This document shows positions 8,793-17,129 of a DNA stretch of 64,000 bases, piece by piece. Positions within the stretch are counted from its first letter, which is position 1; each line of letters opens with the position of its first letter. Position numbers and translations under genes: made by a program. Source of the stretch: Roseomonas gilardii subsp. gilardii (GTDB lineage: Bacteria; Pseudomonadota; Alphaproteobacteria; Acetobacterales; Acetobacteraceae); NCBI RefSeq assembly GCF_023078375.1, contig NZ_CP095554.1, positions 2,096,501 through 2,160,500 on the forward strand, in the 5' to 3' direction. The notes below the pieces were generated by a model. The model had not been told where the DNA came from. It saw nothing but the letters and a program-made list of their open reading frames with translations, and did no database searches.

Positions 8793-9632
8793 TCAGTGCG
8801 CCGCCTGGGCCGGGATGGAGTGGCGCTCGTGCAGGAAGCGCAGCACCGCCTCGCGGGCCTGGAGGAAGTTCGGGGCGGAGGCCAGCGCCAGCCGGTCGCG
8901 CGGGCGCGGCAGTTCCACCGGCAGCACCTCGCCCACCTGGGCATTCGGGCCGTTGGTCAGCATCACGATGCGGTCGGACAGCAGCACCGCCTCGTCCACG
9001 TCATGGGTGATCATCATCACCGTGGTGCCGAGCCGGGCATGGATGTCCATCACCTGGTCCTGCAGATGCGAGCGCGTGAGCGCGTCCAGCGCGCCGAAGG
9101 GTTCATCGAGCAGCAGCACGGAGGGCTTCATGGACAGCGCCCGGGCGATGCCGATACGCTGCTTCATGCCGCCGGAGATCTCGGCCGGGCGCCGGTCCTT
9201 CGCATGCGTCATGCGGACCAGCTCGATATTCTCCAGGGTCCAGTCGTGCCGCTCGGCGCGCGACATCTTCCGCCCCACCGTGCGGTCCACGGCGAGGCGC
9301 ACATTCTCGTAGCAGGTGAGCCAGGGCAGCAGGCTGTGGTTCTGGAACACCACGGCACGGTCCGGCCCGGGCTGGCTGACCTCTCGGCCCTCCAGCACCA
9401 CGCCGCCGAGCGAGGCGGGCAGCAGCCCCGCCACCACGTTCAGCAGTGTGGACTTGCCGCAGCCGGAATGGCCGATGACCGAGATGTACTCGCCCTTCGC
9501 GATGCGCAGGTCCACATTGCTCAGCACCGGGATGTTGGTGCCGAAGCGAATGGAGAGGCGGGAGATCTCCAGGAAGGCCGGGGCGTGCGGAGCCTTGCCC
9601 TGCACCTGGGTCTGCGTCTGTGTGATGGTCAT
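8793..9632 (-). CDS. nrtD: Nitrate ABC transporter ATP-binding protein
   Basis: 279 residues. Walker A GHSGCGKST (54-62), ABC signature SGGMKQR (153-159), Walker B VLLLDEPFGALD (172-183) and H-loop THDVDEAV (209-216). The sequence is of the NrtD/SsuB/TauB class, with CYENVRLAVD after the Q-loop. It energises nitrate uptake with NrtB and NrtA encoded just upstream. The ATG start is 14 bases after the nrtB stop and has a good AAGGAAG ribosome site. Nitrate is assigned from the operon; the fold alone would also fit sulfonate or taurine systems. Confidence 0.9.
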   Translation of the reverse strand: MTITQTQTQVQGKAPHAPAFLEISRLSIRFGTNIPVLSNVDLRIAKGEYISVIGHSGCGKSTLLNVVAGLLPASLGGVVLEGREVSQPGPDRAVVFQNHSLLPWLTCYENVRLAVDRTVGRKMSRAERHDWTLENIELVRMTHAKDRRPAEISGGMKQRIGIARALSMKPSVLLLDEPFGALDALTRSHLQDQVMDIHARLGTTVMMITHDVDEAVLLSDRIVMLTNGPNAQVGEVLPVELPRPRDRLALASAPNFLQAREAVLRFLHERHSIPAQAAH

Positions 9633-9646
9633 GCCGGTCGCTTCCT

Positions 9647-10519
9647 TCAGGCCGCAGCGGTGCCGCGGGTGACGAGGCGGCCGATCAGGGCGACGAGGCG
9701 GTCGAGCAGGAAGCCGACCACGCCGACATAGACCAGCGCCACGATGATGTCCGAGAGGTTGGAGGAGTTCCAGGCATCCCAGATGAAGAAACCGATGCCG
9801 ACGCCGCCGATCAGCATCTCCGCCGCGATGATGGCGAGCCAGGAGAGGCCGACGCCGATGCGCAGCCCGGTGAAGATATAGGGCGCGGCGGAAGGGATGA
9901 CGATGCGCAGGAACCAGTCAGGCAGGCTCATCCGCAGCACCCGCGCGATGTTGCGGTAGTCGGCCGGCACGTTGCGCACGCCGACGGCGGTGTTGATGAT
10001 GATCGGCCAGACCGAGGTGATGAAGATCACGAAGATCGCCGAGGGCTGCGCCTCGCGGAAGGCGGCGAGGCTGAGCGGCAGCCAGGCCAGCGGCGGCACG
10101 GTGCGCAGCACCTGGAACAGCGGGTCCAGGCCGCGCATGGCGAAGTCCGAGGTGCCGATCAGCATCCCCGTGGCGATGCCCACCACCACGGCGATGGAGA
10201 AGCCCATGGCGACGCGCGACAGCGAGGCAGCGAGGTGCCAGAACAGGCCCTTGTCCAGCCCGCCGCGGTCGAAGAAGGGATCGACGATCAGGTCATGGCT
10301 GTCCGACCAGACCTTGGTGGGGGAGGGCAGGGTGGCGCCGGGCTGCGAGCACAGCACCTGCCAGACCAGGCCCAGCAGCAGCAGCACGATCAGCGGCGGC
10401 AGGACGCGCTGCGCGACATGGCGCACCCTCAGCGCCAGGGCAGAGGGCCGGCGGAACTCGGGCGGCGCGGTGGTGGAGCCACCGGCGGGTACGCCCTTGA
10501 TCGGGGTCACGGCGTTCAT
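9647..10519 (-). CDS. nrtB: Nitrate ABC transporter permease
   Basis: 290 residues. Hydrophobic protein with about six membrane spans: the first at residues ~35-58 (VLPPLIVLLLLGLVW), the rest from ~110 onward, including the EAA-loop region (RNIARVLRMSLPDWFLRIVIPSAAP) that contacts the ATPase. It is of the NrtB/SsuC family. The region LRTVPPLAWLPLSLAAF is characteristic. Start chosen at the ATG 5 bases after the nrtA stop; the much longer frame upstream runs antiparallel in style to nrtA and is a shadow. Confidence 0.92.
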   Translation of the reverse strand: MNAVTPIKGVPAGGSTTAPPEFRRPSALALRVRHVAQRVLPPLIVLLLLGLVWQVLCSQPGATLPSPTKVWSDSHDLIVDPFFDRGGLDKGLFWHLAASLSRVAMGFSIAVVVGIATGMLIGTSDFAMRGLDPLFQVLRTVPPLAWLPLSLAAFREAQPSAIFVIFITSVWPIIINTAVGVRNVPADYRNIARVLRMSLPDWFLRIVIPSAAPYIFTGLRIGVGLSWLAIIAAEMLIGGVGIGFFIWDAWNSSNLSDIIVALVYVGVVGFLLDRLVALIGRLVTRGTAAA

Positions 10520-10524
10520 CGGGC

Positions 10525-11796
10525 TCAGGCTCCGGCCAGCTTCTTGATGGAGAGGTCGAGATAGGCGCGCGGATTCTCCGGATCGAAGCGCTTGCCGTCG
10601 AAGAAGCTCTCGACGCCACGGCTGTCGCCCTCCGGCGCCTCGGCATTCGGCACGCCGGCGCGGGCGGCGGCGGCGCGCCACAGGTCGGCGCGGTTCACCT
10701 GCTTCACCAGCGCCTTCGTGTCCGTGTTCTCCGGCAGCACGCCCCAGCGGATATCCTCTGTGAGGAACCACAGGTCGTGGCTGGCGAAGGGGAAGGAAGC
10801 GTTGTCGCGCCAGAACTTCATCAGCAGCGGCGAGTTCTCGGCCTTGCGTCCGTCGCCATAGTCGATGTTGCCGCGCGAACGCTCCAGGATGTCGGCGACC
10901 GGCACGTTGAACCAGGCGCGCTTGCTGAGGATGGCGCACATCTCCGCCTTGTTGGCGTCGGCGTCGCACCAGCGCTGCGCCTCGATCACGGCGGCGGTCA
11001 GCGCCTCCGCCGCCTTCGGATGCGCGGCCACCCAGTCGGCGCGCAGGGCGAAGGCCTTCTCCGGGTGGTCCTTCCACAGTTCGCCGGTGACGGCGGCGGT
11101 GTAGCCGAGCTTCTGGTTCACCGTCTGGGCCGGCCAGGGCTCGCCAACGCAGAAGGCATCCATGGTGCCGACCTTCATGTTCGCCACCATCTGCGGCGGC
11201 GGCACCACGATGGTCTGCGCGTCCTTCTCCGGGTCGATGCCCGCGGCGGCGAGCCAGTAGCGGAGCCACAGGTCGTGCGTGCCGCCGCGGAAGGTCATGG
11301 CGACCTTGCTGTCCGGCGTCAGCACGCCCTTCAGCGCGGCGGCGTCGATCGTGGCGCCCTTGTGCTTCGCGGCAACGGAGAGGCCCTGGCCGTTGGTGTT
11401 CAGCCGCGCCAGGATGTGCATCGGCAGCGGCTGGCTGTTCTGCGTGATCTTCCCGGCCTGCAGCAGATAGGCCATCGGCGTCAGCAGATGCGAGCCGTCG
11501 ATGCCGCCGGCCCCGCCGCCGAGCACGAGGTTGTCGCGCGTGGCGCCCCAGGAGGCCTGCTTCACCACCTCGACCTCCGGCATGCCGTATTTGGCGAAGA
11601 GGCCCTTCTCCTTGGCCACGATCAGCGGCGCGGAGTCGGTGAGCGCGATGTAGCCCAGCGTGGCCTTCGTCACCTCGGGCATGGTCGAGCCCTGGGCGAA
11701 GGCGCCGCGCGGCGTGGCGGCGCGGGCGGCGGCGAGGAGGGCGGCGGTGGCCGAAAGGGCGGCGCGGCGCGAGATCGTCATGCCATTTTTCGTCAT
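10525..11796 (-). CDS. nrtA: Nitrate ABC transporter substrate-binding protein, Tat-exported
   Basis: 423 residues. The N-terminus has a twin-arginine signal (SRRAAL at 9-14, then an Ala-rich hydrophobic stretch and an AFAQ cleavage region near 31-34). The mature part is the NrtA/NasF fold (VTKATLGYIALTDSAPLIVAKEKGLF region, DAFCVGEPWPAQ, HPEKAFALRADW). It binds nitrate/nitrite in the periplasm. The ATG at 11796 overlaps the nasS stop by 4 bases, which fixes the start; the frame extends upstream through nasS but lacks a signal there. It is a paralogue of the adjacent NasS, sharing blocks such as FCxGEPW and HPEKxxAF. Confidence 0.93.
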   Translation of the reverse strand: MTKNGMTISRRAALSATAALLAAARAATPRGAFAQGSTMPEVTKATLGYIALTDSAPLIVAKEKGLFAKYGMPEVEVVKQASWGATRDNLVLGGGAGGIDGSHLLTPMAYLLQAGKITQNSQPLPMHILARLNTNGQGLSVAAKHKGATIDAAALKGVLTPDSKVAMTFRGGTHDLWLRYWLAAAGIDPEKDAQTIVVPPPQMVANMKVGTMDAFCVGEPWPAQTVNQKLGYTAAVTGELWKDHPEKAFALRADWVAAHPKAAEALTAAVIEAQRWCDADANKAEMCAILSKRAWFNVPVADILERSRGNIDYGDGRKAENSPLLMKFWRDNASFPFASHDLWFLTEDIRWGVLPENTDTKALVKQVNRADLWRAAAARAGVPNAEAPEGDSRGVESFFDGKRFDPENPRAYLDLSIKKLAGA

Positions 11797-12893
11797 GCCT
11801 GGGGCTCCGGGCGGATGGGGGCAGGTTCGGGTTCGGCGAGACGGGCGGCGGCTTCGCGCCACAGGCCGTCGTCATAGGGCGCGAGGGCTTCGGCCTCCTC
11901 GGCATTGGCCGGGAGGTGCCCCCAGCGCCGCATCTGGCGCAGCCACCAGCGCGCGCTCCCGGTGCGTGGCAAGGTGGCGGGGCGGAAGCGCAACCGGGCA
12001 TCCTCCGGCAAGGCGCGGCCATCCGGCAGCACTCCATCCAGGGCGAAGGCGATGCTTTCGGGCGCCAGGCCCGGAAAGGCGTGGCCGCGCAGGATGGCGA
12101 CGGCGTCGTCGCGGTTCGCGGGATCGTCCAGCCAGCGCGCGGCGGCGATCACGGCCGCGGTGCAGGCCACGGCATCCCCGTGCCGTGTGGCGACGAATTC
12201 CTCGGAGAAGGCCAGCACCTTCTCGGGATGGCCCGCCCAGATCTCGCCGGTGCTCAGCACGATGCGGCCGGCGCCGCGCATCGCCGCCTGGCTGCCCCAG
12301 GGCTCGCCGGCGCAGAAGCCGTCGATCTCCCCCGCCTCCAGCGCCTCGCCGGCTAGGGAGGGCGGCAGGACGGAGAGACGCAGGTCGCGATCGGGATCGA
12401 GGCCGCCCAGCGCCACCCAGTGGCGCAGCAGGTAGTTGTGGGATGAGAAGGGGAACACCACGGCGATGCGCGGCGGCGCCTCCAGCCCTCGCACCAGCGC
12501 CGCGAAACCGTCGGGCGTCAGGGGAGCGGCAGCCGGATCGAGCCTCGCGGCCAGGGCATTGGACAGGACCAGCCGGTTGCCGTTCAGCCCCAGCCCGGCG
12601 CCGACCACCAGCCGGCGCCGCACACCGCCCAGGCCACAGGCCAGCGCGATCGGCATCGGGCCGAGCAGGTGCGCCGCATCCAGCCCGCCAAAGGCGATCT
12701 TGTCGCGCACCGCCGCCCAGGAGGTCTCTGCCGAGAGGGCGACCCGCAGTCCGGCGGCGGCGAACATGCCCAGCTCCTGCGCCACCAGCAGCGGCGCGGC
12801 ATCGGCCAGCGGCACGAAGCCCAGCCGGAGCAGGCCGGAACCCTGCTCGCGCAACAGGACAGGACGGGGAGGGGAAAGGGTGTCGGCAGGCAC
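11793..12893 (-). CDS. nasS: Nitrate-sensing regulator NasS (cytoplasmic NrtA-like)
   Basis: 366 residues, homologous to NrtA (LRLGFVPLADAAPLLVAQE, GFCAGEPWGSQAA, GHPEKVLAFSEEF) but without a signal peptide, the hallmark of NasS. In characterised NasS-NasT systems, NasS without nitrate holds the antiterminator NasT inactive; nitrate binding releases NasT. It is the first gene after the structured leader, with nasT just upstream. The apparent start is GTG at 12893, and no good Shine-Dalgarno is visible because that region can fold. The true start could be a little downstream, but the conserved fold begins by residue 22, so not much. Confidence 0.88.
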   Translation of the reverse strand: MPADTLSPPRPVLLREQGSGLLRLGFVPLADAAPLLVAQELGMFAAAGLRVALSAETSWAAVRDKIAFGGLDAAHLLGPMPIALACGLGGVRRRLVVGAGLGLNGNRLVLSNALAARLDPAAAPLTPDGFAALVRGLEAPPRIAVVFPFSSHNYLLRHWVALGGLDPDRDLRLSVLPPSLAGEALEAGEIDGFCAGEPWGSQAAMRGAGRIVLSTGEIWAGHPEKVLAFSEEFVATRHGDAVACTAAVIAAARWLDDPANRDDAVAILRGHAFPGLAPESIAFALDGVLPDGRALPEDARLRFRPATLPRTGSARWWLRQMRRWGHLPANAEEAEALAPYDDGLWREAAARLAEPEPAPIRPEPQA

Positions 12894-13107
12894 GCGGATC
12901 GGATCCGGACCCCTGGCGGGGTGGCTGGCGATCCGCCCTTGGATCGCAGTCTCGATCCGGGTTGACGTGCCGCGCGCATCATTGGGCGTGGCCCCGGTAA
13001 GGAATGCTTAGATCACGGGCACAAGGCACAATGCAAAAGATTTATGGAAAGAAAAGGATCATAAAGTGAGCGTTCTGCCGCAAAAAGAACAAAAAATATG
13101 CTATTGC
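12894..13107 (-). promoter_or_regulatory. Promoter and structured leader of the nas operon, candidate NasT target
   Basis: The nasT-nasS gap has an AT-rich half (13000-13107) standing out in a GC-rich genome, likely holding the promoter. Nearer nasS it folds: a perfect 6-bp stem 12941-12946/12953-12958 with a hexanucleotide loop reading AGACTG on the minus strand, then, 4 bases on, a compound hairpin with outer arms 12930-12936/12894-12900 and an inner 5-bp stem 12909-12913/12918-12922. The outer arm ends at the GTG of nasS. Two adjacent hairpins, one with an A-starting hexaloop, resemble ANTAR target leaders, but the usual G at loop position 4 is C here. Confidence 0.5.
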
Positions 13108-13668
13108 CTATGAAATACTCATAATTTCTGTCGCGAGATCGACCAGCCTGATCCGCCGTTCCATGGCCATGCGGCGCAGGCGCTTATGGGCCTCCGGTTC
13201 GCTCAGCTTCGCCCGTTGCATGAGCCGCAGCTTGGCACCGTCAATCAGTTTGCGTTCCTCCAGGCTGGCCCGTGCCTCCTCCAGCTCCCGCCGGAGGGCC
13301 TGATGCGCGCGGAAGCGCAGGATGGCGACCTCTATGACGGGGCGAACGCGTTCCGGCGACAGGCCCTCCACCACATAGGCGGCCACGCCGGCCTCCAGCG
13401 CCGCCTGGATCTGCTCGGTGTCGCCGCGCGCGGCGAAGACCACCACCGGGCGCGGCTCGTCCCGGTGCAGCGCGCCCATGCTTTCCAGCGCGTCGCGGGA
13501 CGGATCGTCCAGCGCGCAGACGATGACATCGGCGCCGCTTTCCCGCACCCGGTCGGTCAGCCGTGTCGCGTCCGGCGCCACCGCCACCACCGTGCAGCCC
13601 GCGGCCGTCAGCCCGGCGCCGACCGTGGCCGCGCGGTCCTCTTCGTCATCCACCAGCAGCACGCGCAA
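13108..13668 (-). CDS. nasT: Nitrate response antiterminator NasT (receiver + ANTAR domains)
   Basis: 186 residues. Residues 1-120 form a response-regulator-like receiver (acidic LLVDDEED at 4-11; the phospho-acceptor region is VIVCALDDPS). Residues ~125-186 form an ANTAR RNA-binding domain (EERKLIDGAKLRLMQ, then EAHKRLRRMAMERR). ANTAR proteins of this type bind paired hexaloop hairpins and prevent termination in the leader of nitrate assimilation genes. The start is TTG at 13668, supported by CAGGAG about 9 bases upstream. It sits directly before the nas leader. Confidence 0.92.
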   Translation of the reverse strand: MRVLLVDDEEDRAATVGAGLTAAGCTVVAVAPDATRLTDRVRESGADVIVCALDDPSRDALESMGALHRDEPRPVVVFAARGDTEQIQAALEAGVAAYVVEGLSPERVRPVIEVAILRFRAHQALRRELEEARASLEERKLIDGAKLRLMQRAKLSEPEAHKRLRRMAMERRIRLVDLATEIMSIS

Positions 13669-13776
13669 GCGGGGCTCCTGCTTATTCCCGGCCGTGTCGT
13701 TCAGGTATTGTGCGGTGCAATGACAAGCAAGGATGGTGCCGGAACCCCGCGCGGGCGGGCCGGGGCGGGTTCCCGG

Positions 13777-14130
13777 TCAGGATCCCAGGAGGCCGGCGCC
13801 CTGTTCCACCACCCAGGCGGCCTCCCGCGCCAGCGCCACGCCCAGCACCCCGGCCGGGATGGAGAAGGCGAGCTGCCGCGTCCGCCATTGCACCAGCACC
13901 GCCAGCGCCGCCCCGCCCAGCCCGGCGGGGCCCTGCATCCAGAGCGCGGGTGCGACATAGGCGACGAAAAGCGGGCCGGGCAGTTCCCGCAGCATGGTTT
14001 CCACGAAGGGCGGCAAACGGAACGCCTGGCGCAGGATATGGCCGCCGATCCGGCACAGGAAGGTGACCAGGCCCATGCCCAGCACGGCGATCAGCACGTC
14101 GCCGCGCAGCAGCCAGGGGGAGTGGGTCAT
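13777..14130 (-). CDS. azlD: AzlD family branched-chain amino acid exporter subunit
   Basis: 117 residues, small hydrophobic protein with about four membrane spans (VLIAVLGMGLVTFLCRIGGH; LPGPLFVAYVAPALW; GLGGAALAVLVQW; PAGVLGVALAREAAWVV). AzlD is the small partner of AzlC in a two-subunit exporter of branched-chain amino acids and analogues. It overlaps azlC by 4 bases (ATGA), so the pair is co-translated. The natural substrate here is not evident. Confidence 0.85.
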   Translation of the reverse strand: MTHSPWLLRGDVLIAVLGMGLVTFLCRIGGHILRQAFRLPPFVETMLRELPGPLFVAYVAPALWMQGPAGLGGAALAVLVQWRTRQLAFSIPAGVLGVALAREAAWVVEQGAGLLGS

Positions 14131-14861
14131 GGCTCGATCCTGTGGCGCGTGGCCATCCAGGCCGCGAGGGACGCGCCGCCGAGGGCGCCGGCCAGCAGCG
14201 GCACGGGTGTCGGCATGCCGAGGAGGAAAAGCCCCAGCGACAGGATGGCGGCCAGCAGCCAGGGCAGCAGGTCCCGCCGCAACCCGCGCCAGAGCGGCAC
14301 CAGCAGCGAGATGAAGGCCGAGACGGAGGCGAAGTAGAGCGCATGGCCCGGCGGCAGCACCACGGCGCTGCCCAGCATGTGCCCGGCCATGCAGAAGGCA
14401 ACCCAGCCGACCCAGGTGACGAGGCCGAGGCCGAGCAGGAAGCCGGCATCGACCCGCCCCGCCCGCTCCTCGGTGACGGAAAAGGCCAGGGCATGGTCGG
14501 TGACGGTGGCCAGCGTGCCCCAGACGCGCCAGCCGCGCAGCCGCACGAACCAGTGCGACAGGGAGGCCGTGATCGGCAGGAAACGGAGGTTCACCACCAG
14601 CGCGGCCACCATCGTCGCCACCACGGGCACGGGATCGCTCCAGAGTTCCAGCGCCAGGAGCTGCGAGGCGCCGGCGAAGACCGTGGCGCCCATCAGGCCG
14701 GTTTCCAGCAGCGACAGGCCGCGCCCCTGGGAGATCACGCCGATCACCAGGGCGAAGGGCAGGTAGCCGATCAGCAGCGGCAAGGCGGTCCGGCCCCCAC
14801 GCCGCACGCCTTCCCGGGTGAAAGGGGCGCGCGGGGCCGCGCCGTTCGCCGGTTCCGCCAT
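14127..14861 (-). CDS. azlC: AzlC family branched-chain amino acid exporter subunit
   Basis: 244 residues with seven or eight predicted membrane spans; family blocks ALPLLIGYLPFALVIGV, TVFAGASQLLALELW and VNLRFLPITASLSHW are clear. It forms the exporter with AzlD. It starts 7 bases after the recX stop, giving an apparent recX-azlC-azlD transcription unit, though the functional link with RecX is probably accidental. Confidence 0.88.
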   Translation of the reverse strand: MAEPANGAAPRAPFTREGVRRGGRTALPLLIGYLPFALVIGVISQGRGLSLLETGLMGATVFAGASQLLALELWSDPVPVVATMVAALVVNLRFLPITASLSHWFVRLRGWRVWGTLATVTDHALAFSVTEERAGRVDAGFLLGLGLVTWVGWVAFCMAGHMLGSAVVLPPGHALYFASVSAFISLLVPLWRGLRRDLLPWLLAAILSLGLFLLGMPTPVPLLAGALGGASLAAWMATRHRIEP

Positions 14862-14868
14862 GCCCGCC

Positions 14869-15555
14869 TCAGTCGCGGCGCGCGGCGAGGAGGCGGTCGG
14901 TGGCCTCTTCGGGGGAAAGGTCCAGCGCGCGTTCGGCGACGTCGCGCGGGAAGCCGGCGCGGGCCAGGGCGCCCAGCGCCTTCAGCCGCGCTGCCTCGTC
15001 CGCCGCGCCTTCCTCCGAGGCACCGGGGGCGAAGGGGCCCTGCCGCCGGCGGCGCAGATGCGCCAGTGCGGCGTCGAGCTCGTCGGCGGCACTGTCCTCC
15101 AGCGCCGCCCCCGCCGTTTCCGCCGCCACGCCCTTGGCCGCCAGATGCGCCGCCACGGCGCGGCGGGAACGCCCCGCCCGGCTCAGCCGCCGGGCCCGGG
15201 CGGCGGCGAAGGCGGCATCGTCCACCGCACCGGCGGACACCATGTCCCGCGCCACCTGCGCCGTCTTCTCCCGCGCCGCCGCCACATGCCGGGCCACGTC
15301 TTCCGGTGCCTGGCCCTCCTGCTCCGCGCGCTTCGCCCAGCGGGCGACGCGCCGCTGGAGGACGCGGACCAGATTGCTTTCCGTGCTGGCGAAGCGGGCC
15401 AGGTGGTTCAGCGCGGCCTCCCGCAGCGAGGCGGCATCCGGTGCCGGGCCCGCCGGGATCTCGCGCGGGCGCCGCGGGACATGCGATGGCCCCGCCGCCC
15501 TTCCTCCCATGCCCCGTGCCTTCCGGCCGGGCCGTTCCTGATCACCTTGCGCCAC
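14869..15555 (-). CDS. recX: RecA regulator RecX
   Basis: 228 residues, Arg/Ala-rich and helical, with the RecX tandem three-helix pattern: ALNHLARFASTESNLVRVL near residues 47-65, DDAAFAAARARRLSRAGRS, and a C-terminal repeat LGALARAGFPRDVAERAL. RecX binds RecA filaments and limits recombinase activity. No recA is in the window. The start shown is GTG at 15555; an ATG at residue 16 is an alternative, and the first ~40 residues look non-conserved. Confidence 0.8.
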   Translation of the reverse strand: MAQGDQERPGRKARGMGGRAAGPSHVPRRPREIPAGPAPDAASLREAALNHLARFASTESNLVRVLQRRVARWAKRAEQEGQAPEDVARHVAAAREKTAQVARDMVSAGAVDDAAFAAARARRLSRAGRSRRAVAAHLAAKGVAAETAGAALEDSAADELDAALAHLRRRRQGPFAPGASEEGAADEAARLKALGALARAGFPRDVAERALDLSPEEATDRLLAARRD

Positions 15556-15722
15556 GCCGGCATAGTGGCACGGAAGCCCTGGGTTGGCCTATCGCGCCCC
15601 ATCGCCGGCTGGTGCGAAGGGGGCGGGTTTTCGCGCATGGCGCGCATGAACGATTCGCAACCGTGGCCCGGCGGGGAGCGTTCCAGCGGGCATCGAGAAC
15701 CCAGTCCCGGAGAGATCGAACG

Positions 15723-16382
15723 ATGCGCAAGAACCTCCTCTCCATGACCGCCGTGGCCGCGCTGCTGGCCCTGCCGGTGATGGCCCAGAACACCTCGACG
15801 CCGCGCGACGGCACCCCGGGCAATCCCCCCTCCACCGCCACGCAGCGGGCAGCCGATGCCGCGACCGGCAGCAACACCCCGGCCGACGGCACGCCCGGCA
15901 ACCCGCCAGGCACGGCGCTGGGCCGGGCGGCGGACCGGGCGCTCGGCACGAACATGAGCGGCGCCTATCCGCAGAACAGCGACGGCACGGCCAACAACCC
16001 GTCCGGCACCGCGGCCAGCCGCGCCGCCGACCGCGCGACCAGTGACACGGGCACCAACAACGCCACTCGCAGCGGTACCATGGGCATGACCCATGCCGCC
16101 CAGTCCGACCGGGCGAGCAAGGTGATCGGCGCCAATGTGTACAACGACCGCAACGAGACCATCGGCTCGGTGGACGACCTGCTGATCGGCCATGGCGGCG
16201 CACCGACGGCGATCCTGTCCGTGGGTGGCTTCCTCGGCATCGGTGCCAAGCTGGTCAGCGTGCCCTTCGACCAACTGCGCTGGAATGGCGAGAACGACCG
16301 CTGGGTGCTGAATGGCGTCACCAAGGAGAGCCTGACCGCCCTCCCGTCCTTCAGCTACGACGCCACCCGCAACCGCGGCTGA
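15723..16382 (+). CDS. Secreted PRC-barrel protein with an N-terminal Gly/Pro/Asn-rich repeat
   Basis: 219 residues. Signal peptide at 1-21 (hydrophobic core, cleavage after VMA). Residues ~23-115 are a low-complexity region built from repeats of about 32-35 residues around NPPGTA..RAADRA..GTN. Residues ~125-215 form a PRC-barrel domain (SKVIGANVYNDRNETIGSVD, LIGHGGAPTAILSVGGFLGIG). PRC barrels occur in photosynthetic reaction centre H subunits, RimM and many secreted stress-associated proteins; a precise function is not known for this type. Preceded by GGAGAG and followed by a strong terminator. It shares its repeat with the next gene. Confidence 0.85.
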   Translation: MRKNLLSMTAVAALLALPVMAQNTSTPRDGTPGNPPSTATQRAADAATGSNTPADGTPGNPPGTALGRAADRALGTNMSGAYPQNSDGTANNPSGTAASRAADRATSDTGTNNATRSGTMGMTHAAQSDRASKVIGANVYNDRNETIGSVDDLLIGHGGAPTAILSVGGFLGIGAKLVSVPFDQLRWNGENDRWVLNGVTKESLTALPSFSYDATRNRG

Positions 16383-16406
16383 TCCGCCGTCAGGCCATGT
16401 CCCGAG

Positions 16407-16440
16407 CGGCCCGGGCGCCTCGTGCGTCCGGGCCGTTTTC
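16407..16440 (+). terminator. Rho-independent terminator after the PRC-barrel gene
   Basis: Arms CGGCCCGG GCGC (16407-16418) and GCGT CCGGGCCG (16424-16435) give a 12-bp stem with one G-T pair and loop CTCGT, followed by TTTT at 16436-16439. Confidence 0.8.
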
Positions 16441-16564
16441 CTGTGCGGCATCCCGCTCTCCTCTTGCGGCGCCGTAACCTTGTTTGTGCGGAACCCTCTC
16501 CGCCGGGCAACGTTGCGGTCATGTCCCCCATCCGGGGCAAGAACAGATCAGGAGTTCCTCAGGG

Positions 16565-16912
16565 ATGATCCACCGCCCGATGCTACGCGGCCTTATCGCC
16601 TTCACCGCCCTGGCTGGACTGGCTGCCTGCGACCATGGGCCCGGCAGCCGGGGCAACCCGCCCGGGACCGCGGCGGAGCGGGCCCTGGACCGCGCCGCCG
16701 GGACCAATACCTCGGGCGCCTATCCGGCGCAGTCGGACGGCACCCGCGCGAACCCGCCCGGCACCGCCGCGGAGCGGACCCTGGACCGTGCCGCCGGGAC
16801 GAACACGTCCGGCGCCTATCCGCAGCAGCGCGACTGCACGCCCAACAACCCGCCGGGCACCGTGGTCAGCCGCGCGCTCAACACCACCGATCCGAACGAC
16901 TGCCGGCGCTGA
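16565..16912 (+). CDS. Small repeat-containing lipoprotein related to the upstream PRC-barrel protein's repeat
   Basis: 115 residues. Signal peptide with lipobox LAAC (cysteine 22), so probably anchored in the outer membrane. The mature part is two and a half copies of a ~33-residue unit containing NPPGTAAERALDRAAGTNTS and SGAYP, nearly the same as in the preceding gene, but without any PRC domain. It ends with a Cys-containing tail (DPNDCRR). The start at 16565 is chosen because it begins a proper signal peptide and follows CAGGAG; the upstream in-frame ATG at 16484 would not. No known function. It is probably a partial duplicate of its neighbour. Confidence 0.75.
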   Translation: MIHRPMLRGLIAFTALAGLAACDHGPGSRGNPPGTAAERALDRAAGTNTSGAYPAQSDGTRANPPGTAAERTLDRAAGTNTSGAYPQQRDCTPNNPPGTVVSRALNTTDPNDCRR

Positions 16913-16963
16913 GCCGGGCCCTCCGGGGCGATGGCCCTCAGGGCCAGGATGAGGCGGCGCGAA

Positions 16964-16990
16964 GGGGGCTGGCACGCCGGCCCCCTTTTT
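16964..16990 (+). terminator. Rho-independent terminator after the repeat lipoprotein
   Basis: Stem GGGGGCTGG (16964-16972) / CCGGCCCCC (16977-16985) with one G-T pair, loop CACG, followed by five T (16986-16990). Confidence 0.85.
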
Positions 16991-17129
16991 CGTGTCCCAC
17001 GGAGGTGGGGAGCGAATTTTTCGTGGCCACCGGCCGGTCCACGCTTTGACCGTCTTTTGCCTTTGCGGCATGGTCTTGACTCCCCCGTCCGGCTGCGGCC
17101 GTCGCACCGGGCCGGGAGTCGATTTCTGG

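Noticed and set aside
12894-13107. Sigma-54 (GG-N10-GC) promoter in the nas leader
   Set aside because: I looked for correctly spaced -24/-12 elements on the minus strand and found none.
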